The notes under the pieces are model-generated. The model was given only the letters and a program-made list of their open reading frames with translations, was not told the origin of the DNA and did not search any database. 62,690 nt of DNA, taken from positions 1-62,690 of the forward strand of contig JAAZDW010000005.1 in assembly GCA_012512595.1 (NCBI GenBank), written 5' to 3'. The position numbers and the translations under genes are program-made. Shown one piece after another: positions 25,244 to 35,513 of the stretch (the first letter of the stretch is position 1; each line of letters begins with the position of its first letter). This DNA comes from Erysipelothrix sp. (GTDB lineage Bacteria > Bacillota_I > Bacilli_A > Erysipelotrichales > Erysipelotrichaceae).

Positions 25244-25486
25244 TTACCAGTTAGAAGTATCTAGTTTTACTTCATTAACGCCAGCAACTTCTTCCATAAG
25301 TAATGATTGAATACCATAGAAAACAGTTTGATCAACCGCGGCACAGCCAACACATGCACCAAGCATCTTAACTGTTACTACACCATTATCTTCATCAAAT
25401 CCAACAAATTCAACATCCCCACCATCGCGGTTGATGTAAGGACGGATCTTTTCAATAGTTTGCTTTATTTCATTTATTTTTTCCAT
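25244..25486 (-). CDS. NifU C-terminal domain Fe-S scaffold protein
   Basis: 80 residues, the single NifU C-terminal domain (NfuA/YutM type). It carries and delivers Fe-S clusters. The CxxC cluster site is in GACVGCAAVD (~47-56), preceded by RPYINRDGGDVEFVGF. ATG 25486 follows AGGAGTGG; a longer upstream frame has no ribosome site. Downstream Fe-S users in this window include miaB, mtaB, nth and queH. It follows the DUF212 gene by 13 bases. Confidence 0.9.
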   Translation of the reverse strand: MEKINEIKQTIEKIRPYINRDGGDVEFVGFDEDNGVVTVKMLGACVGCAAVDQTVFYGIQSLLMEEVAGVNEVKLDTSNW

Positions 25487-25499
25487 ATTACCACTCCTA

Positions 25500-25964
25500 T
25501 TAATATTTAAACACAAAGTATGACAAACCTGCAATCAATAAGCCCAAAAGGGCCCCAGAGAACACTTCAAACCATTTATGACCCAAAATTTCTTTAATTC
25601 GCATATCATATATTGGATCATCAAGGTCTTGTATATATGATTCAGAGGCTTTTAAATCAGTAATTAGTTTTCTTGTAAGTTGAATATTTTTACCCGCATA
25701 ATATCTGACGTTTGCCGCATCATACATTGTGATAAAAGCAAAGACGACGGTTACGGCAAAAATTGTCGAAGAAAAATCTTCTAAAAGCCCAACTGATAAA
25801 ACTAATGATGTAACCATACTACTATGTGAACTTGGAAGTCCACCACTATCAAACAAAAGTCTTAAATTCCACTTTTTATGTAATAGATAAAATAGGATCG
25901 GCTTAAGTACTTGAGTAATAGCCATTGCAGCCATCGAGACCCAAATCGGATATAATTGTCTCAT
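25500..25964 (-). CDS. yuiD: DUF212 family membrane protein (divergent PAP2-related)
   Basis: 154 residues with about 4 hydrophobic segments. The GGLPSSHSSMVTSL motif and the later YDAANVRYYAGK are typical of the DUF212/YuiD family, described as related to acid phosphatase and vanadium haloperoxidase folds. Its substrate is unknown. ATG 25964 follows GAGGTGG. It is upstream of and probably co-transcribed with the NifU-like gene, although no functional link is evident. Confidence 0.85.
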   Translation of the reverse strand: MRQLYPIWVSMAAMAITQVLKPILFYLLHKKWNLRLLFDSGGLPSSHSSMVTSLVLSVGLLEDFSSTIFAVTVVFAFITMYDAANVRYYAGKNIQLTRKLITDLKASESYIQDLDDPIYDMRIKEILGHKWFEVFSGALLGLLIAGLSYFVFKY

Positions 25965-25981
25965 TTTCCACCTCTTTTATT

Positions 25982-25990
25982 ATTATAACA
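25982..25990 (-). promoter_or_regulatory. Extended -10 promoter of the DUF212-NifU pair
   Basis: On the minus strand TGTTATAAT, ending 17 bases before the start codon. Confidence 0.6.
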
Positions 25991-26049
25991 TATTTGAATC
26001 CTCATTAATTGATTTACTATAGTTTTTGCTTAAAAATACTAAGTAAAGA

Positions 26050-26058
26050 TGTTATAAT
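26050..26058 (+). promoter_or_regulatory. Extended -10 promoter of the S1 protein-pgi operon
   Basis: TGTTATAAT with TATAAT at 26053-26058. Transcription would begin near 26065. Confidence 0.65.
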
Positions 26059-26081
26059 ATTAAATGATTGGGGATGATTCT

Positions 26082-26441
26082 TTGAACTATAAAATTAATG
26101 ATATTGTTGATGTTACAGTTACTGGAATTCAACCTTATGGTGTGTTTGTAAAACTTGATGATACCGTTAGCGGTCTTTTGCATATTTCAGAAATATCGAG
26201 TGGCTTTGTTGCGGATATAAGTGACTATGTAAATGTAAACTCTATTATTAAAGTTAAAATAATAGATATTATTGATCCTTTTAAAGTCAGAGTTTCACTG
26301 AAAGCCTTAGAGAAGGTTAGTGGCAGAAAAAGACGGAGAATACCAATTCGGCAATTGCCAGAATTTGAATTAGGTTTTAGCACTTTAGAAGAAAAACTAG
26401 AAATATGGATAAAACAATTGGAGGAAGAAGATGTACATTAA
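26082..26441 (+). CDS. cvfD: S1-domain RNA-binding protein (YugI/CvfD type)
   Basis: 119 residues. One S1 OB-fold at residues ~4-75 (VTVTGIQPYGVFVKLDDTVSGLLHIS begins it) and a basic C-terminal tail with GRKRRR. The GSP13/CvfD family binds ribosomes or mRNA and modulates expression. Start TTG 26082 is chosen because GGGGA lies 7-8 bases upstream. The in-frame ATG at 26064 would sit at or before the predicted transcription start. It overlaps pgi by 11 bases; a yugI-pgi neighbourhood is also known in Bacillus. Confidence 0.85.
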   Translation: MNYKINDIVDVTVTGIQPYGVFVKLDDTVSGLLHISEISSGFVADISDYVNVNSIIKVKIIDIIDPFKVRVSLKALEKVSGRKRRRIPIRQLPEFELGFSTLEEKLEIWIKQLEEEDVH

Positions 26442-27705
26442 TTTTGATGAGAAAAAAGGCTATTTGAGTTCTAAAATATTAGAATACCAAGAAGTTGTCG
26501 ATAGTGCTCATGAGGCTCTACATGCAAAAACCGGCAAAGGTAATGATTTTTTAGGTTGGATTGATTGGCCAGAAAAATATGATAAAGAAGAGTTTGTTGA
26601 AATATTAAAACATGCAAAAAAAGTTAAGGCAGATGCAGATGTCTTAGTTGTTTGTGGAATTGGCGGATCTTATTTAGGTGCTCGAGCAGCTATTGAAATG
26701 ATAAATGGCTTATATCCTAAAGGTCAAGTAGAAATAATGTATCTTGGCAATACCCTATCTTCAACCTACATTGTGCAAGCCTTAGATTATCTTGCTGACA
26801 AAAACTTTTATGTAAATGTAATTTCAAAAAGTGGTCAAACTACAGAAACAGCAATGGCATTTAGATTATTAAAGCAATTGTTAAAAAGTAAACACCAAGA
26901 AAACTATAAAGATTATATCATCGCAACAACTGATCCTAAAAATGGAACACTAAGAGCTGAAGTGAATGATGTTGGTTATAAGTCATTTTCAATACCAGCT
27001 GATATTGGTGGTCGTTTTTCAGTAACGACAGCCGTTGGACTCTTTCCTTTAGCTGTAGCTGGAATTAGTATTGAAGAAGTAATGCGGGGAGCCCTAACAG
27101 CATATAAAGAATTAGACAATCCCGATTTAAATGTAAATCCAGCTTATCAATATGCGGTAGCTAGAAGAATTATGGAAAAACAAGGCAAGTCTGTTGAAAT
27201 GTTAGTTAGCTATGAATTTCAAATGACAATGTTTGCTGAATGGTGGAAACAACTTTTTGGTGAATCAGAAGGAAAAGAAGGGCGTGGGATTTTACCGACC
27301 AGTGTTAACTTTTCAACTGACCTTCATTCAATGGGACAATTTATCCAAGAAGGCAGCAAAAATCTTTTTGAAACTTTAATAGCGGTAGAAGAGCCAATGG
27401 AAGATATGATTTTTCCAATTGATGAAGAAGATAAAGATAATATGAATTATCTAAGTGGTAAATCACTAGACTATGTTAATACACAAGCAAGACTTGGAAC
27501 TTTAGCCGCCCACTATGATGAAGGTAGTGTTCCAAATTTGATTATTACCATACCCGACACTAGCGCTTATACTTTTGGTTATTTAACTTATTTTTTCTTT
27601 AAGTCAATTGCCATGTCGGCCTATTTAATTAATGTAAATCCATTTAACCAACCAGGGGTTGAAGTTTATAAGCGTAACATGTTTAAATTGTTAGGCAAAA
27701 TTTAA
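26431..27705 (+). CDS. pgi: Glucose-6-phosphate isomerase
   Basis: 424 residues, slightly shorter than the Bacillus enzyme. Interconverts glucose 6-phosphate and fructose 6-phosphate in glycolysis. Seen: VVCGIGGSYLGARAAIE, SKSGQTTETA, the family signature DIGGRFSVTTAVGLFPLA, LFGESEGKEGRG and the C-terminal catalytic Lys in GVEVYKRNMFKL. ATG 26431 follows TTGGAGGAAG inside the S1 gene. Confidence 0.97.
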   Translation: MYINFDEKKGYLSSKILEYQEVVDSAHEALHAKTGKGNDFLGWIDWPEKYDKEEFVEILKHAKKVKADADVLVVCGIGGSYLGARAAIEMINGLYPKGQVEIMYLGNTLSSTYIVQALDYLADKNFYVNVISKSGQTTETAMAFRLLKQLLKSKHQENYKDYIIATTDPKNGTLRAEVNDVGYKSFSIPADIGGRFSVTTAVGLFPLAVAGISIEEVMRGALTAYKELDNPDLNVNPAYQYAVARRIMEKQGKSVEMLVSYEFQMTMFAEWWKQLFGESEGKEGRGILPTSVNFSTDLHSMGQFIQEGSKNLFETLIAVEEPMEDMIFPIDEEDKDNMNYLSGKSLDYVNTQARLGTLAAHYDEGSVPNLIITIPDTSAYTFGYLTYFFFKSIAMSAYLINVNPFNQPGVEVYKRNMFKLLGKI

Positions 27706-27716
27706 TTAAGATATTT

Positions 27717-27742
27717 AAAAAGGCAGAATGATCTGCCTTTTT
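27717..27742. terminator. Bidirectional terminator between pgi and apbE
   Basis: AAAAAGGCAGA (27717-27727) with TCTGCCTTTTT (27732-27742), 4-base loop. Confidence 0.92.
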
Positions 27743-27758
27743 AAGTGTTTTATTAAAC

Positions 27759-28865
27759 TTATTTTTTATAAATATTTGCTTCAATAACTTCATTGTAGTA
27801 AATATATTTACCATCTACTACCATATATTTATAGTCTTCGTTTTCTTGTTTTTCATCAAAGATCCAAACTAGACCTAAGTCTTCGATATTAAGTTTTTGA
27901 GTAAATTCTTTTGCCTCATCCAAAGTTGTCATTGAATAGGCTGTCGATAATATATCAGCAACTGTCGAATTTTTGGTCGTAATTGTTATTGACCTTGAAA
28001 TCCTTGCTGGCTGTAAGGTTTTTGAATCAATTAAGTGATGTTGGTGGTTACCATCTTCATCGACAAAATATCTTTCATAGTCACCTGAAGTAACGACAGA
28101 CATTGAGTCAGCAAAAGCTAAAGAAAGCACCGAACTATCATTAATACGGTCAGGATTTGTAACGCCAACAACCCAGGGGACATTATCTAACTTACTTCCT
28201 ATTGTTTTAACATTACCACCACCATTAACAACTCCATTGGTTATTCCCTTATCAATTAGTGATTGGGCAACTTTTTCAACGGCATAGCCCTTGGCTATTG
28301 CACCAACATCTAAAGCTGCTCGAGCATCTGTTAAATAAACAGTTGATGCTTTTTCATTAATTTCAACAAAGTCCCAGCCTACAAATTCATATGCTTGTTG
28401 CAATACTGCTTGTGAGGGAGAAATCCCGGGTTTATTTTGTTGGTTTAAAACAATTCCCTCTTCACGGGCTTGGTGCCATATTTCTAATACGGGCCCTAAG
28501 GTTGGATTAAATTTTTCTAAAGTTATATCACTGTATTTTTTTGACTCTAGTAATAAATCAATGATCGCAGCATCGACAACCACCGGTTCGATACCAGCCA
28601 TATCATTAATAGTTTTAATATTATTTACACCTTCATATGTATTATAAATATCATAAAATTTATGCATAATCCTAATTTCAACTTTCATCTCTTCAAATAG
28701 TTTATCAAAAGTTTCTTGTGAGTCAGTAAATGCAATTAAGGTAAAAGGGGTATTAAATCCTACATCAAAGGTAGTTTCTTTAAATTGGGTTAATTTATTA
28801 TTATTACAGCCACTCAATGATAGTAAAACTACTAAAATTAAAAAGCTTAAAATCTTATTTTTCAT
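27759..28865 (-). CDS. apbE: FAD:protein FMN transferase lipoprotein
   Basis: 368 residues. Attaches FMN covalently to Thr of extracytoplasmic flavoproteins. Signal peptide with lipobox LSGC (Cys ~20). Conserved ALDVGAIAKGYAVEKVA, VVNGGGNVKTIG, TSGDYERYFVDED and HHLIDSKTLQPAR are all present, so it should be active. No obvious flavoprotein target (RnfG, NqrC, FMN_bind) lies in the window. ATG 28865 follows AGGTGAT. Confidence 0.93.
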   Translation of the reverse strand: MKNKILSFLILVVLLSLSGCNNNKLTQFKETTFDVGFNTPFTLIAFTDSQETFDKLFEEMKVEIRIMHKFYDIYNTYEGVNNIKTINDMAGIEPVVVDAAIIDLLLESKKYSDITLEKFNPTLGPVLEIWHQAREEGIVLNQQNKPGISPSQAVLQQAYEFVGWDFVEINEKASTVYLTDARAALDVGAIAKGYAVEKVAQSLIDKGITNGVVNGGGNVKTIGSKLDNVPWVVGVTNPDRINDSSVLSLAFADSMSVVTSGDYERYFVDEDGNHQHHLIDSKTLQPARISRSITITTKNSTVADILSTAYSMTTLDEAKEFTQKLNIEDLGLVWIFDEKQENEDYKYMVVDGKYIYYNEVIEANIYKK

Positions 28866-28879
28866 CTAATCACCTGATT

Positions 28880-28888
28880 TATTATAAC
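28880..28888 (-). promoter_or_regulatory. Extended -10 promoter of apbE
   Basis: Minus-strand TGTTATAAT, 14 bases before the start codon. Confidence 0.6.
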
Positions 28889-28932
28889 ATAAATTTATAA
28901 GCGCACATTACATTTATATATAAGTCATTTGA

Positions 28933-28961
28933 TTGAATTAAAGTGGGGGCTTTAGTATAAT
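28933..28961 (+). promoter_or_regulatory. pduL promoter
   Basis: TTGAAT (28933-28938), 17-base spacer, TATAAT (28956-28961). Confidence 0.75.
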
Positions 28962-28985
28962 AGTTAAGGATAAGAGGTGTATTTG

Positions 28986-29561
28986 ATGGAAAATAAAATA
29001 TTAGTAGAAATTTCAGCAAGACATGTACACTTGTCAGATGCTGATTTAGAGGTATTGTTTGGAAAAGGACATAAACTTCACAATTTAAAAGAATTATCAC
29101 AACCTGGTCAATTTGCTACAGAAGAAAGAGTTTCTGTTAAAGGCCCAAAGGGGCAAATGGATCGTGTTATTGTTTTAGGCCCAACTAGACCTGAAACTCA
29201 AGTTGAACTTTCGGCAACCGATGCCAGAAGCTTAGGTATAAATACTGAAATTAGAATGTCAGGCGATACTAAAGGTACAGCCGGGGCAACTCTAATTGGA
29301 CCAGCTGGTAGTGTTGATTTGGATCATGGAGTCATTATTGCTAAAAGGCACATTCATGTTACTCCAGATGAAGCAAAAGGCTATGGTATTGAAGATGGAG
29401 AAACAGTCTCATTAAAAATTGATACAGACCAACGTTCACTTATCTTTGGTGATGTAGTTGTAAGAGTTAATGAAAACTTTAGTGCTGCTGTGCATATTGA
29501 TACTGATGAAGGAAATGCAGCAAGCATTCCAGGCTCTACTATGGGGACTATCATTAAATAA
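28986..29561 (+). CDS. pduL: PduL-type phosphate acyltransferase
   Basis: 191 residues. Transfers acyl groups between CoA and phosphate (acetyl- or propanoyl-phosphate), linked to substrate-level ATP synthesis through acetate kinase. Two related halves carry the metal-site His motifs: ISARHVHLSDADL near the start and IIAKRHIHVTPDEA at ~118. There is no N-terminal microcompartment-targeting extension and no shell genes nearby, so it probably acts free in the cytosol as a Pta replacement. ATG 28986 follows AGAGGTG by 6 bases. Confidence 0.88.
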   Translation: MENKILVEISARHVHLSDADLEVLFGKGHKLHNLKELSQPGQFATEERVSVKGPKGQMDRVIVLGPTRPETQVELSATDARSLGINTEIRMSGDTKGTAGATLIGPAGSVDLDHGVIIAKRHIHVTPDEAKGYGIEDGETVSLKIDTDQRSLIFGDVVVRVNENFSAAVHIDTDEGNAASIPGSTMGTIIK

Positions 29562-29583
29562 CAACTAAACAAATATCGATTAC

Positions 29584-29618
29584 AAAGAATGACTAGCTTT
29601 CTATTCATTCTTTTTTTT
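29584..29618 (+). terminator. pduL terminator
   Basis: AAAGAATGA (29584-29592) with TCATTCTTT (29605-29613), followed by a T-run. Confidence 0.8.
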
Positions 29619-29637
29619 AACATCCATAAAGATATTT

Positions 29638-29646
29638 TGGTATAAT
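29638..29646 (+). promoter_or_regulatory. Extended -10 promoter of dagK
   Basis: TGGTATAAT with TATAAT 29641-29646; no clear -35. Confidence 0.55.
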
Positions 29647-29708
29647 TGAATATAGTAATATATATACAATTAATAGGTATTGTAATTTAATTTGAAAAGG
29701 GAGATTAT

Positions 29709-30620
29709 ATGCAACAACTGCGCCATGTATTTATAATAAATCCAATCTCAGGACAAAGGGACTCTAAAAGACTTATTCCTTGGATTGAAGAATATTTTGA
29801 GAATGAAGATGATTATGAAATTTTTGTAACTGAATATCCAGGTCATGCAACTGAATTGGCCAATCGCTTTAGTGTTAGAGACCATGTCTGTATTTACTGT
29901 GTTGGTGGTGATGGAACTGCCTTTGAGGTATTAAATGGTTTAGCTGATGGAGTCACAATGGCACTAATTCCAAATGGTACTGGTAATGACTTTCATCGAT
30001 CTATTTATAAACACAAATATGATTTAAAGGAAATGTTGGTCAAAACAATTGAAGGGCAAATTTATAATATCGACTTTGGTGTAGCTAATGAGCACCGTTT
30101 TTTAAATATGTTTACAGTTGGTTTTGATGCTTACATTAATAAAGTTACAGTTCAATATAAAGATAGTAAAGTAATTCCAAACTCGCTGGCCTATGTGGCA
30201 GGAGTATTTAAGGGATTGAAAGATTTAAGTAAGTTTAATTTAAGGTTTAAATATAATGGCGAAGATATTGTCCAAGATGCAATCGTATTTGCGGTTATGA
30301 ATGGTCAATACTATGGCGGGGGCTTTAATCCAGCACCAGAGGCAAGTTTAACTGATGGTCTATTTGATGTTTTACTAATTGAGCCGGTTACTAGAGTTAC
30401 CTTACTTAGATTGATAGGTAAGTATGCCAAAGGCCGCTACAAAGAGCTTAAACAAGTCCAAAGTTTTAAATTAAGAAGTTTTGAATTAAAAGCAGATAAA
30501 AAAATGGTTTACACATGTGATGGTGAAATCTTTGAAGATGACTATTTTGTTATCACCATGATGGAAAAGCGTTTGCCATTTAAAATGCCAAAAGGAAGTG
30601 TGTACGATGATAGCAATTGA
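29709..30620 (+). CDS. dagK: Diacylglycerol kinase (DgkB/YerQ type)
   Basis: 303 residues. Soluble lipid kinase returning diacylglycerol to phosphatidic acid for phospholipid synthesis. Conserved INPISGQRDSKR, the ATP-site VGGDGTAFEVLNGL, IPNGTGNDFHRS and the C-terminal TCDGEIFEDD. In Firmicutes this recycles DAG made during lipoteichoic acid synthesis. ATG 29709 follows AAAAGGGAGA. The stop is TGA (30618-30620), overlapping the epimerase-like gene by 14 bases. Confidence 0.9.
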   Translation: MQQLRHVFIINPISGQRDSKRLIPWIEEYFENEDDYEIFVTEYPGHATELANRFSVRDHVCIYCVGGDGTAFEVLNGLADGVTMALIPNGTGNDFHRSIYKHKYDLKEMLVKTIEGQIYNIDFGVANEHRFLNMFTVGFDAYINKVTVQYKDSKVIPNSLAYVAGVFKGLKDLSKFNLRFKYNGEDIVQDAIVFAVMNGQYYGGGFNPAPEASLTDGLFDVLLIEPVTRVTLLRLIGKYAKGRYKELKQVQSFKLRSFELKADKKMVYTCDGEIFEDDYFVITMMEKRLPFKMPKGSVYDDSN

Positions 30621-31449
30621 AAATAATAATTATATTGTAGAACTTAATTTACTTGGTGGCCAAATCGCAAGCTTTAAAGATAAAATGTTAGGGCTTGAAT
30701 ATATGTGGGATGCTGATAAGGAGTATTGGGGATATAGTAGTCCAACCTTATTTCCAGTCATTGGCTCATCCCATGATAATCAATACCACTTTAATGGCCA
30801 AACGACATCAATGCCAAACCACGGCATTTTAAGAAATGCTGAATTCGATATTTTAAAAAATGATAAAGTTGAAACTGTTTTAAAACTATCAGCCAATTCA
30901 GAGACACTTAAACAATATCCATTTTATTTTAAAATGTTGATAACTTATACCTTAGAAAACAATAAGTTATTAATTCAATATGAAATTTTCAATGAAGGGG
31001 TCATTGACATGCCTTTTAACTTTGGTTTGCATCCAGCTTTTAACTGTCCAATTGATCCAAGTAAAAACTTTGACGACTATCGTTTAGAGTTTTCTAGTCC
31101 GACAAAGCTTTTGGGTTGTGGTCCAATGGTTAATGAAGGCTTAGTCTCACATATTAATTTAAAAAGAGACTTATTTGAAACTTTTCCAACTTTTATCTAC
31201 CACAATGTCAATAGTGCTTATCTAAGTCTAACTGATGGAAACCATGGTGTAAAAGTTAGTTTAACCGGTTTTCCAATCACCGCTGTTTGGACACCAAATG
31301 ATAAAAAGGCAAACTTTGTCTGTCTTGAACCCTGGCTAGGGCTTAGTAAAAAAACCGATAAAGATTTAGCATTTGAAAAAAGAGATTCAATTATGACGAT
31401 TAAACCAGGAAAAAAACGCTTATTTACTTATACAATTACTGTTTATTAA
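30607..31449 (+). CDS. Aldose 1-epimerase family protein (LacX-like)
   Basis: 280 residues. Galactose-mutarotase-like beta-sandwich fold; the LacX branch is of uncertain substrate (probably hexose phosphates or free sugar anomers). Seen: LGGQIASFKDK, SSPTLFPVIGS, MPNHGILRN with the conserved His, FNFGLHPAFNCP with the catalytic-type His, and VCLEPWLGL with the Glu. ATG 30607 follows AGGAAGTG; a GTG nine bases upstream overlaps that site. Confidence 0.83.
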   Translation: MIAIENNNYIVELNLLGGQIASFKDKMLGLEYMWDADKEYWGYSSPTLFPVIGSSHDNQYHFNGQTTSMPNHGILRNAEFDILKNDKVETVLKLSANSETLKQYPFYFKMLITYTLENNKLLIQYEIFNEGVIDMPFNFGLHPAFNCPIDPSKNFDDYRLEFSSPTKLLGCGPMVNEGLVSHINLKRDLFETFPTFIYHNVNSAYLSLTDGNHGVKVSLTGFPITAVWTPNDKKANFVCLEPWLGLSKKTDKDLAFEKRDSIMTIKPGKKRLFTYTITVY

Positions 31450-31450
31450 T

Positions 31451-31478
31451 TTGATAAGATACTTAGAAGAGTTATAAT
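31451..31478 (+). promoter_or_regulatory. nagB promoter
   Basis: TTGATA (31451-31456), 16-base spacer, TATAAT (31473-31478); a GGAGG ribosome site follows at 31488. Confidence 0.75.
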
Positions 31479-31498
31479 ATATTATATGGAGGAAGATT

Positions 31499-32230
31499 AT
31501 GAAAATTATTAGAGTAAAAGATTACCAAGCAATGAGTGAGGCCGCTGCAAAGATTATTAGTGAAGCCGTAAGAGAAAACCCACAAATTAACTTAGGGTTG
31601 GCAACTGGTGGCAGCCCAGTTAAAATGTATAAACTGTTAGTCGCAGATCACCAAGCAAATAAAACTGTTTACAAAGATGTAAAAAGTTTTAATTTGGATG
31701 AATACTTAGGCTTGCCACAGGGACATCCACAAACCTACCATACATTTATGCATGAAAACTTATTTAATCATATTGATATTAAAGAGGAAAACATCTTTGT
31801 ACCAGATGGGGATACTAAAGATCCAAAGGCGACCGCCGCTCAATATGAAGAACTGTTAGAAAAAAATCAAATTGACTTACAACTTTTAGGTATTGGCACT
31901 AATGGCCATATTGGCTTTAATGAACCAGGCTCAAGTTTTCAAGGCAAAACGGCAGTTGTTGACTTAACCCCAGAAACAATCACCGCAAATGCTAGATATT
32001 TTGAAGGAAACCAAGACTTAGTTCCAACAGAAGCGATATCAATGGGTATCGGCTCGATAATGCGCGCTAAAAAGATTTTACTAATTGCCTCAGGGGCAAA
32101 TAAGGCAAAAGTAATTAAAGGCTTAGTAGAAGGTGCAATAACTGAGAGTCTACCAGCGAGTGTTTTACAAAATCATCCAGATGTAACCCTAGTAATTGAT
32201 GAAGCAGCTGCAAGTCTTTTAAGTAAATAG
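31499..32230 (+). CDS. nagB: Glucosamine-6-phosphate deaminase
   Basis: 243 residues. Converts glucosamine 6-phosphate to fructose 6-phosphate and ammonia, feeding amino sugars into glycolysis. Motifs: LGLATGGSPVKMYK, SFNLDEYLGLPQGHPQTYH (catalytic Asp), GIGTNGHIGFNEPGSSF with the active-site His nearby. Length is as in Gram-positive NagB, without the allosteric C-terminal segment of E. coli. NagA is not in the window. ATG 31499 follows ATGGAGGAAG. Confidence 0.95.
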   Translation: MKIIRVKDYQAMSEAAAKIISEAVRENPQINLGLATGGSPVKMYKLLVADHQANKTVYKDVKSFNLDEYLGLPQGHPQTYHTFMHENLFNHIDIKEENIFVPDGDTKDPKATAAQYEELLEKNQIDLQLLGIGTNGHIGFNEPGSSFQGKTAVVDLTPETITANARYFEGNQDLVPTEAISMGIGSIMRAKKILLIASGANKAKVIKGLVEGAITESLPASVLQNHPDVTLVIDEAAASLLSK

Positions 32231-32258
32231 GCATTAATAATGAAATAAAATTATTAAA

Positions 32259-32267
32259 TGATACAAT
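32259..32267 (+). promoter_or_regulatory. Possible trxA promoter
   Basis: TGATACAAT with TACAAT at 32262-32267; no clear -35. Confidence 0.45.
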
Positions 32268-32299
32268 AGTACTACTGAATAAATAGGAGGAAATTATAA

Positions 32300-32611
32300 A
32301 TGGTAAAAATTGTAGATTCAAAAAGTTTTGACGAAGCAGTCAAAGAAGGCGTAGTTTTAGTAGACTTTTATGCAGATTGGTGTGGACCTTGTAAAATGTT
32401 AGCTCCAGTATTGGATGAGTTAGCTGAAGATTTAGCTGGAAAAGCAACAGTTATTAAAGTAAATGTTGACTCAGAAAATGCCCTAGCTGCAAAATATGGA
32501 GTTCAAAGCATCCCATCATTAAAAGTATTTAAAGATGGAGTAGTTGTTGACGAAACAATGGGCTTTCAACCAAAACAAAAATTAGCAGAACTTGTAAACA
32601 AGTCTCTGTAA
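32300..32611 (+). CDS. trxA: Thioredoxin
   Basis: 103 residues. Cytoplasmic dithiol reductase. Active site ADWCGPCKMLAP (Cys ~31 and 34), the buried Asp in LVDFYADW, the cis-Pro in VQSIPSLKVFKDG. A monocistronic unit: promoter-like box before it, terminator after. ATG 32300 follows TAGGAGGAAA. Thioredoxin reductase is not in the window. Confidence 0.97.
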   Translation: MVKIVDSKSFDEAVKEGVVLVDFYADWCGPCKMLAPVLDELAEDLAGKATVIKVNVDSENALAAKYGVQSIPSLKVFKDGVVVDETMGFQPKQKLAELVNKSL

Positions 32612-32631
32612 TAAATTTAAAACTTAAAACT

Positions 32632-32660
32632 AGACAGCCTTTTTACAAGGTTGTCTTTTA
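32632..32660 (+). terminator. trxA terminator
   Basis: AGACAGCCTT (32632-32641) with AAGGTTGTCT (32647-32656), one G-U pair, then T-rich. Confidence 0.85.
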
Positions 32661-32662
32661 AT

Positions 32663-32691
32663 TTGTAATTAAAGATTAAATGCATTAAAAT
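32663..32691 (+). promoter_or_regulatory. Promoter of the PAP2-tgt operon
   Basis: TTGTAA (32663-32668), 17-base spacer, TAAAAT (32686-32691). Confidence 0.6.
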
Positions 32692-32707
32692 AATAAGAGG
32701 TGATGGT

Positions 32708-34490
<1,783 letters not shown>

Positions 34491-35513
34491 ATGCAAAAAC
34501 ATGATTTTTATTTTGACTTGCCAGAAGAGTTAATTGCTCAAGTACCAATTGAAAATAGAAGTGCTTCAAAGTTAATGGTAATCGACAAAGAAAAACAAAC
34601 GATTAAGTCAACGGTTTTTACAAAAATAAAAGATCTTTTACAAAAAGGTGATGTTTTAGTTTTAAATGATACCAAAGTAATCTTAGCCAGACTTTTTGGA
34701 ATTAAAGAGGGTACTGGAGCTAAAATTGAAATATTACTTTTAAAAGAAATTAAAAAAGACAGGTGGCAAGCCCTTGTTGGAAATGCTAAGGCGGTTAAGT
34801 TAGATAGCGTTGTAAATATTAGTGATAAGATATGGGCCAAGTGTGTTGAAGTATTAGAAAATGGGCTTAGAGTCTTTGAATTAAGCTATCAAGGCAATTT
34901 TTATGAAGTCTTAGATACAGTTGGCAATATTCCTTTACCACCTTATATTCATGCAAAGTTACAGGACAATGATCGCTATCAAACCGTTTATGCAAAAAAT
35001 AGTGGTAGTGCCGCAGCCCCAACGGCGGGCTTGCACTTTACAAAGGATCTAATCAAAGAGGTTGAAGAAATGGGCGTAATTGTAAAATATATTACTTTAC
35101 ATGTTGGCTTAGGGACTTTTATGCCGGTTAAAGTAGATGATATTTTAGATCATAATATGCATAGTGAACAGTATATAATTACAAAAGATACTGCAAAAGC
35201 ACTTAATTTAGCCAAGGCTAATGGTAATAAAATCATTGCGGTTGGGAGTACTTCAGTTAGAACTTTAGAGAGTAACTTTAAAAAGTTTAACCAATTTCAA
35301 GCTGAAGTCGCTAGTACTAATATTTTTATTTATCCTGGAATTGAATTACAGGCAATTGATGCGATGATCACAAACTTTCACTTACCAGAGTCAACCTTAA
35401 TAATGTTAGTTAGTGCCTTTTGTGGCTATGATTTGACAATGCGCGCTTATCAAGAAGCAGTCGCACAAAAATATCGATTTTTCTCATTTGGAGATGTGAT
35501 GTGGATATCATGA
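34491..35513 (+). CDS. queA: S-adenosylmethionine:tRNA ribosyltransferase-isomerase
   Basis: 340 residues. Transfers and isomerises the ribosyl part of SAM to preQ1-tRNA to give epoxyqueuosine. Family hallmarks: FYFDLPEELIAQVPIENRSASKL-type N-terminus, GDVLVLNDTKVILARL, NSGSAAAPTAGLHFT and MITNFHLPESTLIMLVSAF. It abuts tgt and overlaps queH, so the three act in one pathway. Stop is TGA. Confidence 0.97.
   Translation: MQKHDFYFDLPEELIAQVPIENRSASKLMVIDKEKQTIKSTVFTKIKDLLQKGDVLVLNDTKVILARLFGIKEGTGAKIEILLLKEIKKDRWQALVGNAKAVKLDSVVNISDKIWAKCVEVLENGLRVFELSYQGNFYEVLDTVGNIPLPPYIHAKLQDNDRYQTVYAKNSGSAAAPTAGLHFTKDLIKEVEEMGVIVKYITLHVGLGTFMPVKVDDILDHNMHSEQYIITKDTAKALNLAKANGNKIIAVGSTSVRTLESNFKKFNQFQAEVASTNIFIYPGIELQAIDAMITNFHLPESTLIMLVSAFCGYDLTMRAYQEAVAQKYRFFSFGDVMWIS

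Noticed and set aside
28986-29561. Microcompartment locus suggested by pduL
   Set aside because: No shell protein, diol dehydratase or aldehyde dehydrogenase genes nearby and no targeting peptide.
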